From an uncultured Pseudoflavonifractor sp. (GTDB taxonomy: Bacteria; Bacillota; Clostridia; Oscillospirales; Oscillospiraceae), in contig NZ_CALXEG010000013.1 in NCBI RefSeq assembly GCF_944387275.1, forward strand, positions 1 through 58,199: a DNA stretch of 58,199 bases. Direction: 5' to 3'. The first letter of the stretch is position 1. Each line of letters starts with the position of its first letter. Below are positions 23,149 to 32,297 of the stretch, one piece after another. A program made the position numbers and the translations under genes. The notes under the pieces were generated by a model. That model saw only the letters and a program-made list of their open reading frames with translations. It was not told the origin of the DNA and searched no databases.

Positions 23149-25383
23149 ATGAAAAAGGTGCTCAGTATCGTACTTGCACTGGCCATGTGTCTCTCGCTGG
23201 CGGCCTGTGCACAGAACCCGAAGGAGTCCACGGAGCCTTCCGACTCCGTGAAGCCGACGGAGGAAGCCGGCATCTACACGCCCGGTACCTACACCGCCAC
23301 TGCCAGAGGGCATGAGGACGGCGTTCAGGTCACTGTGACTGTGGATGCCAACAGCATCACGGACGTGACGCTGGATGTCTCCAAGGAGACGGAGAGCATC
23401 GGCGGCGCCGCCGCGGATAAGCTGAAGTCTCAGATCATGGATGCCCAGAGCGCGGAGATTGACGGCGTGTCCGGCGCCACCGAGACCAGCAACGCCGTGA
23501 AGATGGCGCTGCAGGACTGCCTGAACCAGGCCATGGGCGTCAGCTCCGACGAGAAGACCCCCATGGCCGACGGCACTTACAGCGGCACGGCCCCCAGCTT
23601 CGGCCTGACCAGCCAGATGACCTGTGAGGTCACCTTTGAGGGCGGCAAGATGACCGACATCCAGGTGACCGAGGAGAGCGACAGCGCCACCGGCGAGTGG
23701 TTCGCCAGCGCCCAGGAGCTGTTCATCCCCCGCGTGCTGGAGAGCCAGTCCCTGGCTGTGGACGCCATCACCGGCGCTACCACCTCTTCCAACGGCATCC
23801 GCAACTGCGTGGCCGCGGCTATTGACGCGGCTGGCGGCGACAGCTCCCAGTGGTACACCGAGATCCCCAAGAAGACCGACACTGTCAAGCTGGAAGGTTA
23901 TGACGTCATCGTAGTGGGCATGGGCGGCTCCGGCGTCCTGTCCTACTGCGCGGCTGCTGAGCAGGGCGCCACTGTGTTCGGCATCGAGGCGGCCGGCAAG
24001 ATCGGCGGCGACTCTGTGTGCACCTACGGCCCCATGGCCATCAACAGCCAGTACCTGAAGGACCTGTACAACAACGGCGAGGATTATATCAACGCCGACG
24101 ATGTGTACAACACCTGGATGGAGTACGTGGGCAGCGACGAGAAGGCGGACGTGATCCACGAGGCCGTGTACAACTCCGGCTCCGCCCTGGACTACTATGT
24201 GGACAACTTCGGCTTTGAGTTCGAGGGCATGGGCCTGCTGGGCAGCTTTGTGGTGCCCGAGTGGACCAAGCTGTGGTGCGTGTACAGCGCGGACGACGAC
24301 AACACCTCCTGGAACATCCTGGGGCCCAACAAGACCTTCCAGTTCACCAGAGCCTTGGAGACCGCCAATGCCATGAACGAGAAGAACGAGTACATGACCG
24401 AGCTGACGGCCACCAGCCTGATCTTTGACGACGACGGCAAGGTGATCGGCGTCAACGCCCAGTACTACGACGGCACCACCTATGAGATCTACGGCAAGAC
24501 CGTGATCCTGGCCACCGGCGGCTTCCTGGGCAACGACGACATGATGAACGAGTACCTGGGCTCCACCGTCTCCACCATCGGCGACACGGTCAACGACGGC
24601 ACCGGTATCCAGATGGGTATCTCCGCCGGCGGCGCCACCTATATGATGGGCACCCTGCCCATGGTCCACATCTCCCAGGTGCCTCACCTGATCCGCACCG
24701 ACGACCTGACCGCGGACCAGAAGGCCATCCTGACCGCTCTGGCCCTGACCACCGATCAGAAGATGATCACCACCGAGGGCAACGTGTGGGGCAATGAGAA
24801 CCAGAGCGGCACCGAGGACGAGGGCATCACGGTGGAGATCGTGTATGCGCCCGACTACATGTACTATGTGGTGTACTCTCAGGAGGACATCGACAACATC
24901 CGCACCAACGGTCTGACCGAGGCCCAGGCCAACGCCACCTCCCAGTTCCTGAGCCAGGGCGGCACGCTGCCCGCTGCCGGCACTCCCGTGGAGGACATCG
25001 ACCAGATCCTGCAGGTCGGCGAGGAGTACCAGAACGTGATCAAGGCGGACAGCATCGCGGATCTGGCCGCTGCCATCGGCTGCGATGAGTCCAACCTGAC
25101 GGAGGCGCTGGGCGGCGTGGACACCACCTACTACGCGGTGATCTGCGACAGCTACGCCTACGCCACCGTGGGCGGCCTGGACGTGGACGTGAACATGAAC
25201 GTGCTGCGTGAGGACGGTACCCCCATTGAGAACCTGTTTGCGGTTGGCCAGGATTCCGAGGGCGTCTGCAACGCGGACGGCAAGGCCTATACGCCTTGGG
25301 GCGGCCAGGCCCAGTCCTGGACCTTTGTGTCCGGCCAGATCGCCGGCACTCAGGCCGCTGCCGTTGCCGCGGCTGCGGAGTAA
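23149..25383 (+). CDS. Extracellular lipoprotein flavin reductase (FMN-binding x2, FAD-binding)
   Basis: A 744-residue lipoprotein. The signal peptide ends in LSLAAC with the lipid-modified Cys at residue 20. Two FMN-binding domains follow, each with the ApbE flavin-transferase acceptor motif: DGVSGATETS (about 106-115) and DAITGATTSS (about 204-213), so FMN should be linked to Thr in each. The rest is a fumarate-reductase-like FAD domain with VIVVGMGGSGVLSYCAAAE (about 250-268), IGGDSVCTYGPMAINSQY and a C-terminal GEVF-like end ENLFAVGQDSEGV. Such proteins reduce external electron acceptors (fumarate, urocanate and similar) in anaerobic respiration. GAGGGTG precedes ATG. Substrate not readable. 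Confidence 0.92.
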   Translation: MKKVLSIVLALAMCLSLAACAQNPKESTEPSDSVKPTEEAGIYTPGTYTATARGHEDGVQVTVTVDANSITDVTLDVSKETESIGGAAADKLKSQIMDAQSAEIDGVSGATETSNAVKMALQDCLNQAMGVSSDEKTPMADGTYSGTAPSFGLTSQMTCEVTFEGGKMTDIQVTEESDSATGEWFASAQELFIPRVLESQSLAVDAITGATTSSNGIRNCVAAAIDAAGGDSSQWYTEIPKKTDTVKLEGYDVIVVGMGGSGVLSYCAAAEQGATVFGIEAAGKIGGDSVCTYGPMAINSQYLKDLYNNGEDYINADDVYNTWMEYVGSDEKADVIHEAVYNSGSALDYYVDNFGFEFEGMGLLGSFVVPEWTKLWCVYSADDDNTSWNILGPNKTFQFTRALETANAMNEKNEYMTELTATSLIFDDDGKVIGVNAQYYDGTTYEIYGKTVILATGGFLGNDDMMNEYLGSTVSTIGDTVNDGTGIQMGISAGGATYMMGTLPMVHISQVPHLIRTDDLTADQKAILTALALTTDQKMITTEGNVWGNENQSGTEDEGITVEIVYAPDYMYYVVYSQEDIDNIRTNGLTEAQANATSQFLSQGGTLPAAGTPVEDIDQILQVGEEYQNVIKADSIADLAAAIGCDESNLTEALGGVDTTYYAVICDSYAYATVGGLDVDVNMNVLREDGTPIENLFAVGQDSEGVCNADGKAYTPWGGQAQSWTFVSGQIAGTQAAAVAAAAE

Positions 25384-25392
25384 AAGCAAAAT

Positions 25393-25476
25393 AACAAAGT
25401 GGGCTGCCATAGGCAGCCCACTTTGTTTTTCCTGTAAACAACGAGAGGGTGATGCGCCGCATCGCCCTCTCGTTTT
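25393..25476. terminator. Tandem terminators after the flavin reductase
   Basis: First hairpin: perfect 16-bp stem 25393-25408 with 25412-25427, then TTT. Second hairpin: 16-bp stem 25441-25456 with 25458-25473 containing one G-T pair, then TTTT. The second can also stop the convergent minus-strand operon. Confidence 0.88.
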
Positions 25477-25492
25477 ATAGAATAGAAAGGAT

Positions 25493-26002
25493 TCACGCCA
25501 GAGAGAAGATAACCTGTACCGTCCCGTCTCCCAGAATCTCCTTCAGACCGGCCGGGTCGTTGATTCTGGCCAGCCGGGTGAAGCTCCAGGTGTTGGTGTC
25601 ATAGTAGATGGTGATCTGGTTTCCCTGGTAGAGAATGATATCGCCCGGTTCTGTGGTGATCTGCGTGTCGTTTCGGGTCAGGGCGGTGCCCAGCGGACCC
25701 ACTTTTTCGAATCCGCCGTAGTCCTCCATCTCGACGGTCACCGGCCCCTGAGCCAGAAGGGCTTTGAATTCCTCTGCGGAGCTGTTGTCCTCAAAAGCGG
25801 CCAGCAGTTCCCGGTCTCCCACTGTGATCTTCAGCATCGCTTCCTCCTGGCTGGGCTGTGTTCCTTCGGACTGCTGGGGGGTCTCCTGCTCCTGGACCGC
25901 CGTCTGGGCTGGGGGCGTGCTGCTGTGCTCTGTGGGCGCCTCCCTGACGGTGCAGGCGGCCAGGCTGAAAACGGCGAGGAGCGTGCAGAGCAGCCGTATC
26001 AT
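25493..26002 (-). CDS. Lipoprotein with cyclophilin-like domain
   Basis: A 169-residue lipoprotein: signal peptide MIRLLCTLLAVFSLAAC with the lipobox Cys at 17, a Gln/Glu/Thr/Pro-rich linker to about residue 55, and a cyclophilin-like fold domain (MLKITVGDRELLAAFEDNSS, then EMEDYGGFEKVGPLG, PGDIILYQGNQITIYYDTNT, WSFTRLARI, GDGTVQVIFSL). ATG at 26002 follows AAGGAGGG; an upstream TTG in frame is unlikely. Members often accompany flavodoxin and aldo-keto reductase genes, but the activity is unproven. Last gene of the 28138-25493 operon. Confidence 0.88.
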   Translation of the reverse strand: MIRLLCTLLAVFSLAACTVREAPTEHSSTPPAQTAVQEQETPQQSEGTQPSQEEAMLKITVGDRELLAAFEDNSSAEEFKALLAQGPVTVEMEDYGGFEKVGPLGTALTRNDTQITTEPGDIILYQGNQITIYYDTNTWSFTRLARINDPAGLKEILGDGTVQVIFSLA

Positions 26003-26024
26003 AAAATCCCTCCTTTTCAAGCCG

Positions 26025-26999
26025 TCACTTCAGGTACTGGAGGAAAAACTGCTGGATCTTGTCAAAGGGGATGATGTCCTTCCGGTCGTAGAGGTCGGTG
26101 TGGACCGCGCCGGGGATGATGAGCAGCTCCTTGTTGCCGGCGTAGGGGTTGTCCCGCACCATGTCGGCAAAGGCGTCCCGGCTGAAATAGCAGGAGTGGG
26201 CCTTTTCGCCGTGGATGACCAGCACGGCGCTGCGGATCTCGTTGCTGTAGCGCAGGATGGGCATGTTGAGGAAGGACAGGGAGGAGGTCACGTTCCAGCC
26301 CTGGTTGGAGTTGAGGGACCGCTCGGTGTAGCCCCGCTGGGTCTTGTAGTAGTCGTAGTAGTCCTTCACGAAGAAGGGGGCGTCCTGGGGCGGGGGGTCC
26401 ACCACGCCGCCCGCCCGGGCGTAGGCGCCGTTTTTGTAGTCCTGGGTCCGCTGGGCGTTGAGGGCCTTCTTGGTCTCATACCGGGCGTCGGCGCTGTCGG
26501 CGGCGTCAAAGTACCCCTTGGCGTTCACCCGGGTCATGTCGTACATGGTGGAGGTGGCGGTGGCCTTGATGCGGGTGTCCATGGCGGCGGCGTTGAGGGC
26601 CATGCCGCCGAAGCCGCAGATGCCCAGAATGCCGATCTTCTCCGGGTCGATGAAGTCCCGGGTGGAGAGGAAGTCCACCGCGGCGGAGAAGTCCTCGGTG
26701 TTGATGTCGGGGGAGGCCACGTTCCGGGCCTGGCCGCCGCTCTCCCCGATGAAGGAGGGGTCAAAGGCCAGGGCGGCGAAGCCGCGGCTGGCCAGCTCCT
26801 CGGCGTACAGCCCGGAGCACTGCTCCTTTACCGCGCCGAAGGGGCCGGACACGGCCACGGCGGCCAGCGTTCCGGCAGCGCCCTTGGGCAGGTACAGGTC
26901 GCCCGAGAGCTCAATGCCGTAGCGGTTGTGGAAGCGCACCTTCTCCCGGGTGACCGTGTCACGCATCTGGAAGGAATAGCCGTTGTATCTGGATTGCAT
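26025..26999 (-). CDS. Alpha/beta hydrolase (dienelactone-hydrolase-like)
   Basis: A 324-residue alpha/beta hydrolase. The nucleophile elbow reads GILGICGFGGMAL, so a Cys replaces the usual Ser, as in dienelactone hydrolases and related proteins. The oxyanion region is VAVSGPFGAVKEQCSGLYAE, and the C-terminal catalytic segments are VLVIHGEKAHSCYFSRDA and the His in PGAVHTDLYDR. Cytoplasmic, no signal peptide. It lies in the LysR-box B operon between the FMN reductase and the cyclophilin-like lipoprotein genes. The natural substrate is unknown. Confidence 0.9.
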   Translation of the reverse strand: MQSRYNGYSFQMRDTVTREKVRFHNRYGIELSGDLYLPKGAAGTLAAVAVSGPFGAVKEQCSGLYAEELASRGFAALAFDPSFIGESGGQARNVASPDINTEDFSAAVDFLSTRDFIDPEKIGILGICGFGGMALNAAAMDTRIKATATSTMYDMTRVNAKGYFDAADSADARYETKKALNAQRTQDYKNGAYARAGGVVDPPPQDAPFFVKDYYDYYKTQRGYTERSLNSNQGWNVTSSLSFLNMPILRYSNEIRSAVLVIHGEKAHSCYFSRDAFADMVRDNPYAGNKELLIIPGAVHTDLYDRKDIIPFDKIQQFFLQYLK

Positions 27000-27020
27000 G
27001 TGTTTTCCTCCTCATCGTCT

Positions 27021-27560
27021 TCAGATGTGCAGGCCCATCTCGTAGGCCGCCGCCAGTTTTTCGGTCTGCTTTGCCATGTCGCCGGGGTCGTTGGCGCCGC
27101 CGCCCCGGACCACGCCGGCCAGCCGCGCCTGCTGGAAGCAGGCGATCCAGCCCTCCAGGCCGCTGACGGGACCGTCCGAGGCGTCGTCACCCTCGGCGGA
27201 GGCGGTGAGCAGATAGATGTCCCGGAAGGCGTAGTCGGCGGAGAACAGGGGATTGGCCCGGTCCAGCAGGGTCTTCAGCTGGCCGGACAGCTCGTAGTAA
27301 TAGACCGGGGTGGCGAAGCAGATGATGTCCGCAGCGCCCATTTTCTCCACAATGGCGGCGGCATCGTCCTGGATCACGCACCGAGGGGCTTTCAGGCAGG
27401 CCATGCAGCCGGTGCAGAAGCGGATGTCCTTGCCCCGCAGAGAAATAAATTCCACCTGGTGGCCGGCGTCCCGGGCGCCCTGGGCAAACCGCTGGGCCAG
27501 CAGGTCGGAATTGCTGTCCCGGCGCAGGCTGGTGGAGACGATCAGAACCTTTTTGCTCAT
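27021..27560 (-). CDS. NAD(P)H-dependent FMN reductase-like flavoprotein
   Basis: A 179-residue flavodoxin-fold protein of the iron-sulfur flavoprotein/FMN reductase group: phosphate-binding loop [18 protein letters not shown], a C-x2-C-x2-C segment [14 protein letters not shown], and the flavin-contacting [20 protein letters not shown]. It probably reduces flavin or quinone-like compounds with NAD(P)H. The start overlaps the acetyltransferase stop by four bases (ATGA), so the two are coupled. Confidence 0.92.
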   Translation of the reverse strand: MSKKVLIVSTSLRRDSNSDLLAQRFAQGARDAGHQVEFISLRGKDIRFCTGCMACLKAPRCVIQDDAAAIVEKMGAADIICFATPVYYYELSGQLKTLLDRANPLFSADYAFRDIYLLTASAEGDDASDGPVSGLEGWIACFQQARLAGVVRGGGANDPGDMAKQTEKLAAAYEMGLHI

Positions 27561-28138
27561 GCCTCATCCTCCTCGCTGATGGTGCGTATAACTTTGGCGG
27601 GCACGCCGCCCACAACGGTGTTCTCCGGTACATCCTTTGTGACCACGGCCCCGGCGGCCACGATGGCCCCGTCTCCAATGGTCACGCCGGGCAGCACGGT
27701 GGCGTTGGCTCCGATCCACACGTTTTTCCCGATTCGGATGGGCGCGGGGACCATGCTGCTCCGGTCCTTGGGGGACATGACGTGGTTGAGGGTGGCCAGC
27801 ACCACGTTGTGGCCGATGAGGGCGCCGTCGCCGATGAAAATGCCGCCCTGGTCCTGGAGCTTGCAGCCCATGTTGAGAAAGACGTTTTTGCCCACGTGGA
27901 TGTTCTTTCCGCAGTCGGTGTAGAAGGGCGGGAACATGCCGAAGCTCTCGTCCACCGGCTGGCCGGTGAGCCGGGAGAAGAGGGCCCGCAGCTCCTCCGG
28001 CGTATGATAGCCGCTGTTGATCTCGGCGGTGATCTTCAGGGCCTCCTGGCTGACGCCGTGCATGAACTGGTGTACTTCACCGCCGCCCTTCACCGGCCTC
28101 CCGCTGTTGAGCTCGTTGAGAAATGTCTCTAGATCCAT
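27557..28138 (-). CDS. Maltose/galactoside O-acetyltransferase-type hexapeptide protein
   Basis: A 193-residue left-handed beta-helix acetyltransferase. A short helical N-terminus is followed by hexapeptide repeats ([68 protein letters not shown]) and the catalytic His in [10 protein letters not shown]. It transfers acetyl from acetyl-CoA to a sugar-like hydroxyl. First gene of a four-gene minus-strand operon whose promoter abuts LysR box B and is divergent from a LysR gene. The true acceptor is unknown. Confidence 0.92.
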   Translation of the reverse strand: MDLETFLNELNSGRPVKGGGEVHQFMHGVSQEALKITAEINSGYHTPEELRALFSRLTGQPVDESFGMFPPFYTDCGKNIHVGKNVFLNMGCKLQDQGGIFIGDGALIGHNVVLATLNHVMSPKDRSSMVPAPIRIGKNVWIGANATVLPGVTIGDGAIVAAGAVVTKDVPENTVVGGVPAKVIRTISEEDEA

Positions 28139-28171
28139 ATTGCGCTCCTGTTATACATAGTTTCTGTCCCT

Positions 28172-28258
28172 ATTTTATCATCCGCCGGATATGATAACAA
28201 ATACCTATAGAGAATATTGTACTATGCTTGAAACCTATGACTGCCCCGTGGTATGATG
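28172..28258. promoter_or_regulatory. Divergent promoters and LysR-type box B
   Basis: Minus-strand promoter for the acetyltransferase operon: TTGTTA (28195-28200), 17-base spacer, TAAAAT (28172-28177). Plus-strand promoter for the LysR gene: TTGAAA (28229-28234), 18-base spacer, TATGAT (28253-28258). The 31-bp box 28200-28230 (AAATACCTATA ... TACTATGCTT) lies between the two -35 elements and overlaps both. Confidence 0.65.
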
Positions 28259-28279
28259 GGCGTATCCGGAGGTGGTATG

Positions 28280-29167
28280 ATGGAATTGCGAGTGCTGCAA
28301 TATTTTCTGGCGGTGGCGCGGGAGCAGAACATCTCCGCGGCGGCCCAGTCCCTGCACCTGACCCAGCCCACCCTGTCCCGGCAGCTCCGGGAGCTGGAGG
28401 AGGAGCTGGGCAAGCAGCTGATGATCCGGGGCAGCCGGAAGATCACCCTGACGGAGGACGGCATGCTGCTGCGGAAGCGGGCGCAGGAGATCCTGGAGCT
28501 GGTGGACCGGACGGAAAAAGAGGTCATGCACACGGACGATACGGTGAGCGGGGATATCTATATCGGCACCGGGGAGACCGACGGGGTGCGCCAGATCGCC
28601 CGGGTGGCCCACCAGCTCCAGGACAGCTGTCCGGGCGTCCGCTTCCACATTGTCAGCGGCGACGCGGTGGACGTGTGCGAGGAGCTGGACAAGGGGCTGC
28701 TGGACTTCGGCGTGCTTCTGGGGGACATGGACAAGACGCGGTACCACTACATGGAGCTGCCCATGAGGGACATCTGGGGCGCGCTGATGCGGCGGGACAG
28801 TCCGCTGGCCCGGCAGGACACCGTCTCACCCCGGGACCTGTGGGACAAGCCCCTGATTCTCTCCCGGCAGATGGACAACAAGAGCGGCCTTTACCGCTGG
28901 CTCAGGAAGGAGCAGGCGGAACTTCACACGGTGGCCACCTACAACCTGATCTACAACGCGTCCCTGATGGTGGACGAGGGGATGGGCTACGCCTTCACCC
29001 TGGACAAGCTGGTGAACACCACAGGCAGCGACCTCTGTTTCCGGCCGCTGAAGCCCAGGATGGAGCTGGGCATGTACCTGGTGTGGAAGAAGTCCCAGCG
29101 TTTCTCCCGGGCGGCGGAGCTGTTCCTGGAGCGGGTGCAGGAGCAGCTGGCCCAGGAGCAGGAATGA
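28280..29167 (+). CDS. LysR-family regulator 1
   Basis: A 295-residue LysR regulator: winged helix-turn-helix MELRVLQYFLAVAREQNISA then AAQSLHLTQPTLSRQLRELE, linker helix, and a two-lobed ligand-binding domain. ATG at 28280 is chosen because GGAGG ends seven bases upstream; ATG at 28277 is too close. Divergent from the acetyltransferase operon with box B between them, so it most likely controls that operon and itself. It is the same length as, and clearly similar in the DNA-binding region to, the second LysR at 31367-32254. Confidence 0.93.
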   Translation: MELRVLQYFLAVAREQNISAAAQSLHLTQPTLSRQLRELEEELGKQLMIRGSRKITLTEDGMLLRKRAQEILELVDRTEKEVMHTDDTVSGDIYIGTGETDGVRQIARVAHQLQDSCPGVRFHIVSGDAVDVCEELDKGLLDFGVLLGDMDKTRYHYMELPMRDIWGALMRRDSPLARQDTVSPRDLWDKPLILSRQMDNKSGLYRWLRKEQAELHTVATYNLIYNASLMVDEGMGYAFTLDKLVNTTGSDLCFRPLKPRMELGMYLVWKKSQRFSRAAELFLERVQEQLAQEQE

Positions 29168-29189
29168 CGCGCTGATTCCCACTAGGACA

Positions 29190-29231
29190 TAAAAGCGGAC
29201 GGCGCCCTGGAAAAACAGGGTGCCGTCCGCT
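29190..29231 (-). terminator. Terminator of the ADP-ribosylglycohydrolase gene
   Basis: A 16-bp stem (29194-29209 with 29216-29231, one G-T pair) is followed on the minus strand by TTTT (29190-29193). On the plus strand no T run follows. Confidence 0.75.
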
Positions 29232-29250
29232 GTGTTATGGAGTGTTTACT

Positions 29251-30228
29251 TCAGGTCTGTCTGCGGCAGGAGCAGGAAAAGCGGCGGCTCAGCGCGCGGA
29301 TCTCACGGTACTTTGCGGTGGCCTCAGCCCACTCCTCCGGGATGGCCTCCGGGCCGTACCAGAGGCCGGCCAGGCCGCCGGCCACAGCGGCGGTGGTGTC
29401 GGTATCGTCGCCCAGATTGACGGCTTCGAGCACGCATGTCCGGTAGTCGCAGGTGGTGAGGAGGCACCACAGGGCGGCCTGGAGGGTGTGGAGGACAAAT
29501 CCGCCGCTGCGGATCCGGGCCTCCTCCCAGGAACCGATCTCCGGCAAGGAAGAAAAGCCGCCGTACACGGAGGAGAACGCGGGGTCTTCCCGGTAATAGG
29601 ACAGGGCGGAGTGGATTCCCTGGGCCACTGCGGCATGCAGATCATCGCCCCGGCACAGCTGAAACAGCACGGTGCAGTAAATGCCGCAGGCCATCTGGCA
29701 GCGCGGGTGGGCGTGGGTGCAGATAGACGTGTTATGGATCAGCCCGGCGGCTCTGGCGTCCAGGCCGTCGTTCCCGTACTGCCCGACAATGTAGAGGGCA
29801 GTGGGGAGTATCCGCATCAGAGAACCGTTTCCGCAGGTATTTTCCGCGGTTTCACCGCATTGCAGCGGCGCGGCTCCCTTGAAAAAGTTGAAAATGGCGT
29901 GCCTTGTCGTGCCGCCTACGTCAAACACCTCGCCATGGGCCGTGTTGGAGGCGTTCCACAGCCAGTCTGCAAAGCGCCCCATCAGGTCGCTGTAGTCCAC
30001 CCCCGCTTCCATGAGAGAATCCATGGTGCAGAGGGTCATGCTGGTGTCGTCGGACCAGGTGCCCGCGGGCTGGTGATGGGCCCCTCCGTCCCTCATGCCG
30101 CGCACCGGGTCTTTACGCAGCGCACTCCGGCTCATGAACTCAGCCGGCACGCCGAGGGCGTCTCCCACCACAAAGCCCAGAATCCCGCCCTCTACAAGCT
30201 GAGAAAAGTCCCGCTCTGTTCCTGCCAT
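29251..30228 (-). CDS. ADP-ribosylglycohydrolase (DraG-like)
   Basis: A 325-residue protein of the ADP-ribosylglycohydrolase family, which removes ADP-ribose from modified targets using two Mg ions. The metal ligands are visible: GTWSDDTSM near the N-terminus and GDDTDTTAAVAGGLAG near the C-terminus, plus GFVVGDALGVPAEF and the NTCGNGSLMRI segment. ATG at 30228 follows GGGGAGG. Single gene with its own promoter and terminator, so the target is not indicated. A macro-domain protein, another ADP-ribose-handling protein, is encoded at 47285. Confidence 0.93.
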   Translation of the reverse strand: MAGTERDFSQLVEGGILGFVVGDALGVPAEFMSRSALRKDPVRGMRDGGAHHQPAGTWSDDTSMTLCTMDSLMEAGVDYSDLMGRFADWLWNASNTAHGEVFDVGGTTRHAIFNFFKGAAPLQCGETAENTCGNGSLMRILPTALYIVGQYGNDGLDARAAGLIHNTSICTHAHPRCQMACGIYCTVLFQLCRGDDLHAAVAQGIHSALSYYREDPAFSSVYGGFSSLPEIGSWEEARIRSGGFVLHTLQAALWCLLTTCDYRTCVLEAVNLGDDTDTTAAVAGGLAGLWYGPEAIPEEWAEATAKYREIRALSRRFSCSCRRQT

Positions 30229-30265
30229 CCGTATACCTCCCCTTGCTCGGCGTATTTCCAATGCC

Positions 30266-30294
30266 ATTATATCCATATCCCTGTGGGAAGACAA
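30266..30294 (-). promoter_or_regulatory. Promoter of the ADP-ribosylglycohydrolase gene
   Basis: Minus strand TTGTCT (30289-30294), 17-base spacer, TATAAT (30266-30271). Confidence 0.7.
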
Positions 30295-30349
30295 TCATAT
30301 TGTTCCAGATTTCGACAATGTGTGCCCGAGGCGGGGGAGGCGCTGCGCC

Positions 30350-30378
30350 TTGCCCGCCTTCCCGCAAGCAGTTATAAT
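30350..30378 (+). promoter_or_regulatory. Promoter of the DNA glycosylase gene
   Basis: TTGCCC (30350-30355), 17-base spacer, TATAAT (30373-30378). Confidence 0.65.
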
Positions 30379-30410
30379 AGGAATATGGCATGATGGAAGG
30401 AGCATATCCG

Positions 30411-31232
30411 ATGGAAGTCCATATTCCCGATCTGTTTGACCTAAAGAAGATCGCCGACAGCGGCCAGTGCTTCCGGGCCGTATCACGCCCCGACGGGACA
30501 TACCGGTTCATCACCGGAGATCAGGTGCTGTACATCCAAAAGGCGCCGGATGGGTGCTACCGGGTGAGCTGCAGCCAGGAGGTCTGGGACCGTGTCTGGC
30601 GCCCCTACTTTGATCTCGAACGGAATTACCGGGAGATCAGCGCCGCCATCCCGGAAAAGGACGCCTTTCTGCGGCGGGCGGCCCAGGCGGGCGCGGGGAT
30701 TCGCATCCTTCGCCAGGACCCCTGGGAGACGCTGGTCACCTTTATCATCTCCCAGCGCAAGAGCATCCCGGCCATCCGCGCCGTGGTGGAAATGCTCAGT
30801 GAGCGATACGGCACGGCAGTTCATGTATCCGGCGAGACCCTCCATACCTTCCCCACGGCGGCGCAGATGAGGGATGTGGGCGAGGAGGATTACATCGCCT
30901 GCAAGGCCGGATACCGGGCGCCCTATCTCTGCGACGCGGTGGAGCAGGTCCTGTCGGGACGCCTGGACCTGGAAAAAATCTCTGCCCTCCCGGATGACCA
31001 GCTGATCGCCGCGCTGGAAGGGGTGCGGGGCGTGGGCGTAAAGGTGGCCAACTGCGTGGCCCTGTTCGCCTATGGCCGGGCGGCCTGCGCCCCGGTGGAT
31101 ACCTGGATCAGGAAGATCATCCAGCAGGAGTACAGGGGCAGGAATCCCTTTGACAGGTACGGCGCTGCGGCCGGCATCATGCAGCAGTATTTCTTCTATT
31201 ACGCCCAGAGCCACAAGGCGGAGACGGCGTAA
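30411..31232 (+). CDS. 8-oxoguanine DNA glycosylase/AP lyase (OGG1-like)
   Basis: A 273-residue HhH-GPD DNA glycosylase of the clostridial OGG1 type, which excises 8-oxoguanine and cleaves the abasic site. Visible: N-terminal SGQCFRAVSRPDG, the PWETLVTFIISQRKSIPAIR helix, and the helix-hairpin-helix LEGVRGVGVKVANCVALFA whose Lys is the Schiff-base residue, with the catalytic Asp in CAPVDTWIRK. ATG at 30411 is used because AGGAG lies eight bases upstream; earlier ATGs lack spacing. Confidence 0.93.
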   Translation: MEVHIPDLFDLKKIADSGQCFRAVSRPDGTYRFITGDQVLYIQKAPDGCYRVSCSQEVWDRVWRPYFDLERNYREISAAIPEKDAFLRRAAQAGAGIRILRQDPWETLVTFIISQRKSIPAIRAVVEMLSERYGTAVHVSGETLHTFPTAAQMRDVGEEDYIACKAGYRAPYLCDAVEQVLSGRLDLEKISALPDDQLIAALEGVRGVGVKVANCVALFAYGRAACAPVDTWIRKIIQQEYRGRNPFDRYGAAAGIMQQYFFYYAQSHKAETA

Positions 31233-31239
31233 AATCAGA

Positions 31240-31275
31240 AAAGCCCGGGGCTGTACGCAGGCCCCGGGCTTTTGC
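31240..31275 (+). terminator. Terminator of the DNA glycosylase gene
   Basis: A 12-bp stem (31240-31251 with 31261-31272) with a nine-base loop, ending in TTTT. Confidence 0.8.
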
Positions 31276-31366
31276 GAAAATAGAGGGGCATTGCAGGCCT
31301 ATCGGGGACTTCGGGCAGGTCCGCTTTTCCACCCGTTGGGCCATTCCAACTGCTCCGCGTGTCTGT

Positions 31367-32254
31367 TCATTTTGAATGGCCGGCAATCGTATCCAGGCAG
31401 TTTTTGACGTGGTTGATAAGCCCGGCCACGGCGGGGGAGAAGGTCTCGGCCTTTTTCCAGGCCAGCACCGTGCTGGACTCCAGCGGCGGAGAGAGGGGGA
31501 CGAACCGCAGGTTGTCGTAGGTGCAGTGGAGCCTGATGGTAAGGAAGGCGCCCATGCGTGCGCCGGCCAGAAGGGCCATGTTGTAGGGTAGATTCCCGGT
31601 GGCGGTGATGTGGAGCTGCTGGGCGCAGGGCCCGAACCACCGCTCCATCTCCTGCTGGATCAGCTCCCGCCGGGTCAGGATCAGGGGGATGCCCGCCAGA
31701 TCTTCCGGCGTGACTGACTCCTTCCGGGCCAGAGGGTCGTCCTGGTGGATCAGAACGCCCCACTGCTCCTTGACCGGCATCCGGATGAAGTCGTATTTGC
31801 TGATGTCCACCGGCTCCAGCAGCAGGCCCAGATCCAGCGTGCCGCCCTCGATCCGCTCCTTGGTGTGGTCGGCGTTGCCGCTGTAGAGCTGATAGGTCAC
31901 CTCGGGGTGGAGCGCCTGGAAGGAGGCCAGCATCTCCGACAGCAGGGACATGCCCTCCAGGTCGCCGCTGCCGATGGAGATCTCCCCCCGCAGCTGGTCC
32001 TTCTGGCGGAATTCCTGGGCTGTCTTTTCCGCCAGGTCCACCAGCTCCTGGGCCCGGCGGCGCAGGAGCATGCCGTCGTCGGTGAGGACGATGTGGTACC
32101 GACTGCGGTGAAAGAGCTGTACGCCCAGCTCCTCCTCCAGCTGCATCAGCTGCCGGGACAGGGTGGGCTGGGTCAGGTGGAGCAGCGCCGCCGCCCTGGT
32201 GATATTCTCCTCCCGAGCCACCGCCAGAAAATATTTCAAAACACGCAGTTCCAT
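31367..32254 (-). CDS. LysR-family regulator 2
   Basis: A 295-residue LysR regulator with the helix-turn-helix region MELRVLKYFLAVAREENITR then AALLHLTQPTLSRQLMQLEE, a linker helix and a periplasmic-binding-fold sensor domain. ATG at 32254 has AGGAGG seven bases upstream. It is divergent from the flavodoxin/aldo-keto reductase pair, with box C in the shared intergenic region. Its DNA-binding helices are nearly the same as those of LysR 1, consistent with the two recognising related boxes. Confidence 0.93.
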   Translation of the reverse strand: MELRVLKYFLAVAREENITRAAALLHLTQPTLSRQLMQLEEELGVQLFHRSRYHIVLTDDGMLLRRRAQELVDLAEKTAQEFRQKDQLRGEISIGSGDLEGMSLLSEMLASFQALHPEVTYQLYSGNADHTKERIEGGTLDLGLLLEPVDISKYDFIRMPVKEQWGVLIHQDDPLARKESVTPEDLAGIPLILTRRELIQQEMERWFGPCAQQLHITATGNLPYNMALLAGARMGAFLTIRLHCTYDNLRFVPLSPPLESSTVLAWKKAETFSPAVAGLINHVKNCLDTIAGHSK

Positions 32255-32297
32255 GGCCAAGCCTCCTTTTCTCCATGCTATCATCTCCGGCCGGAGG

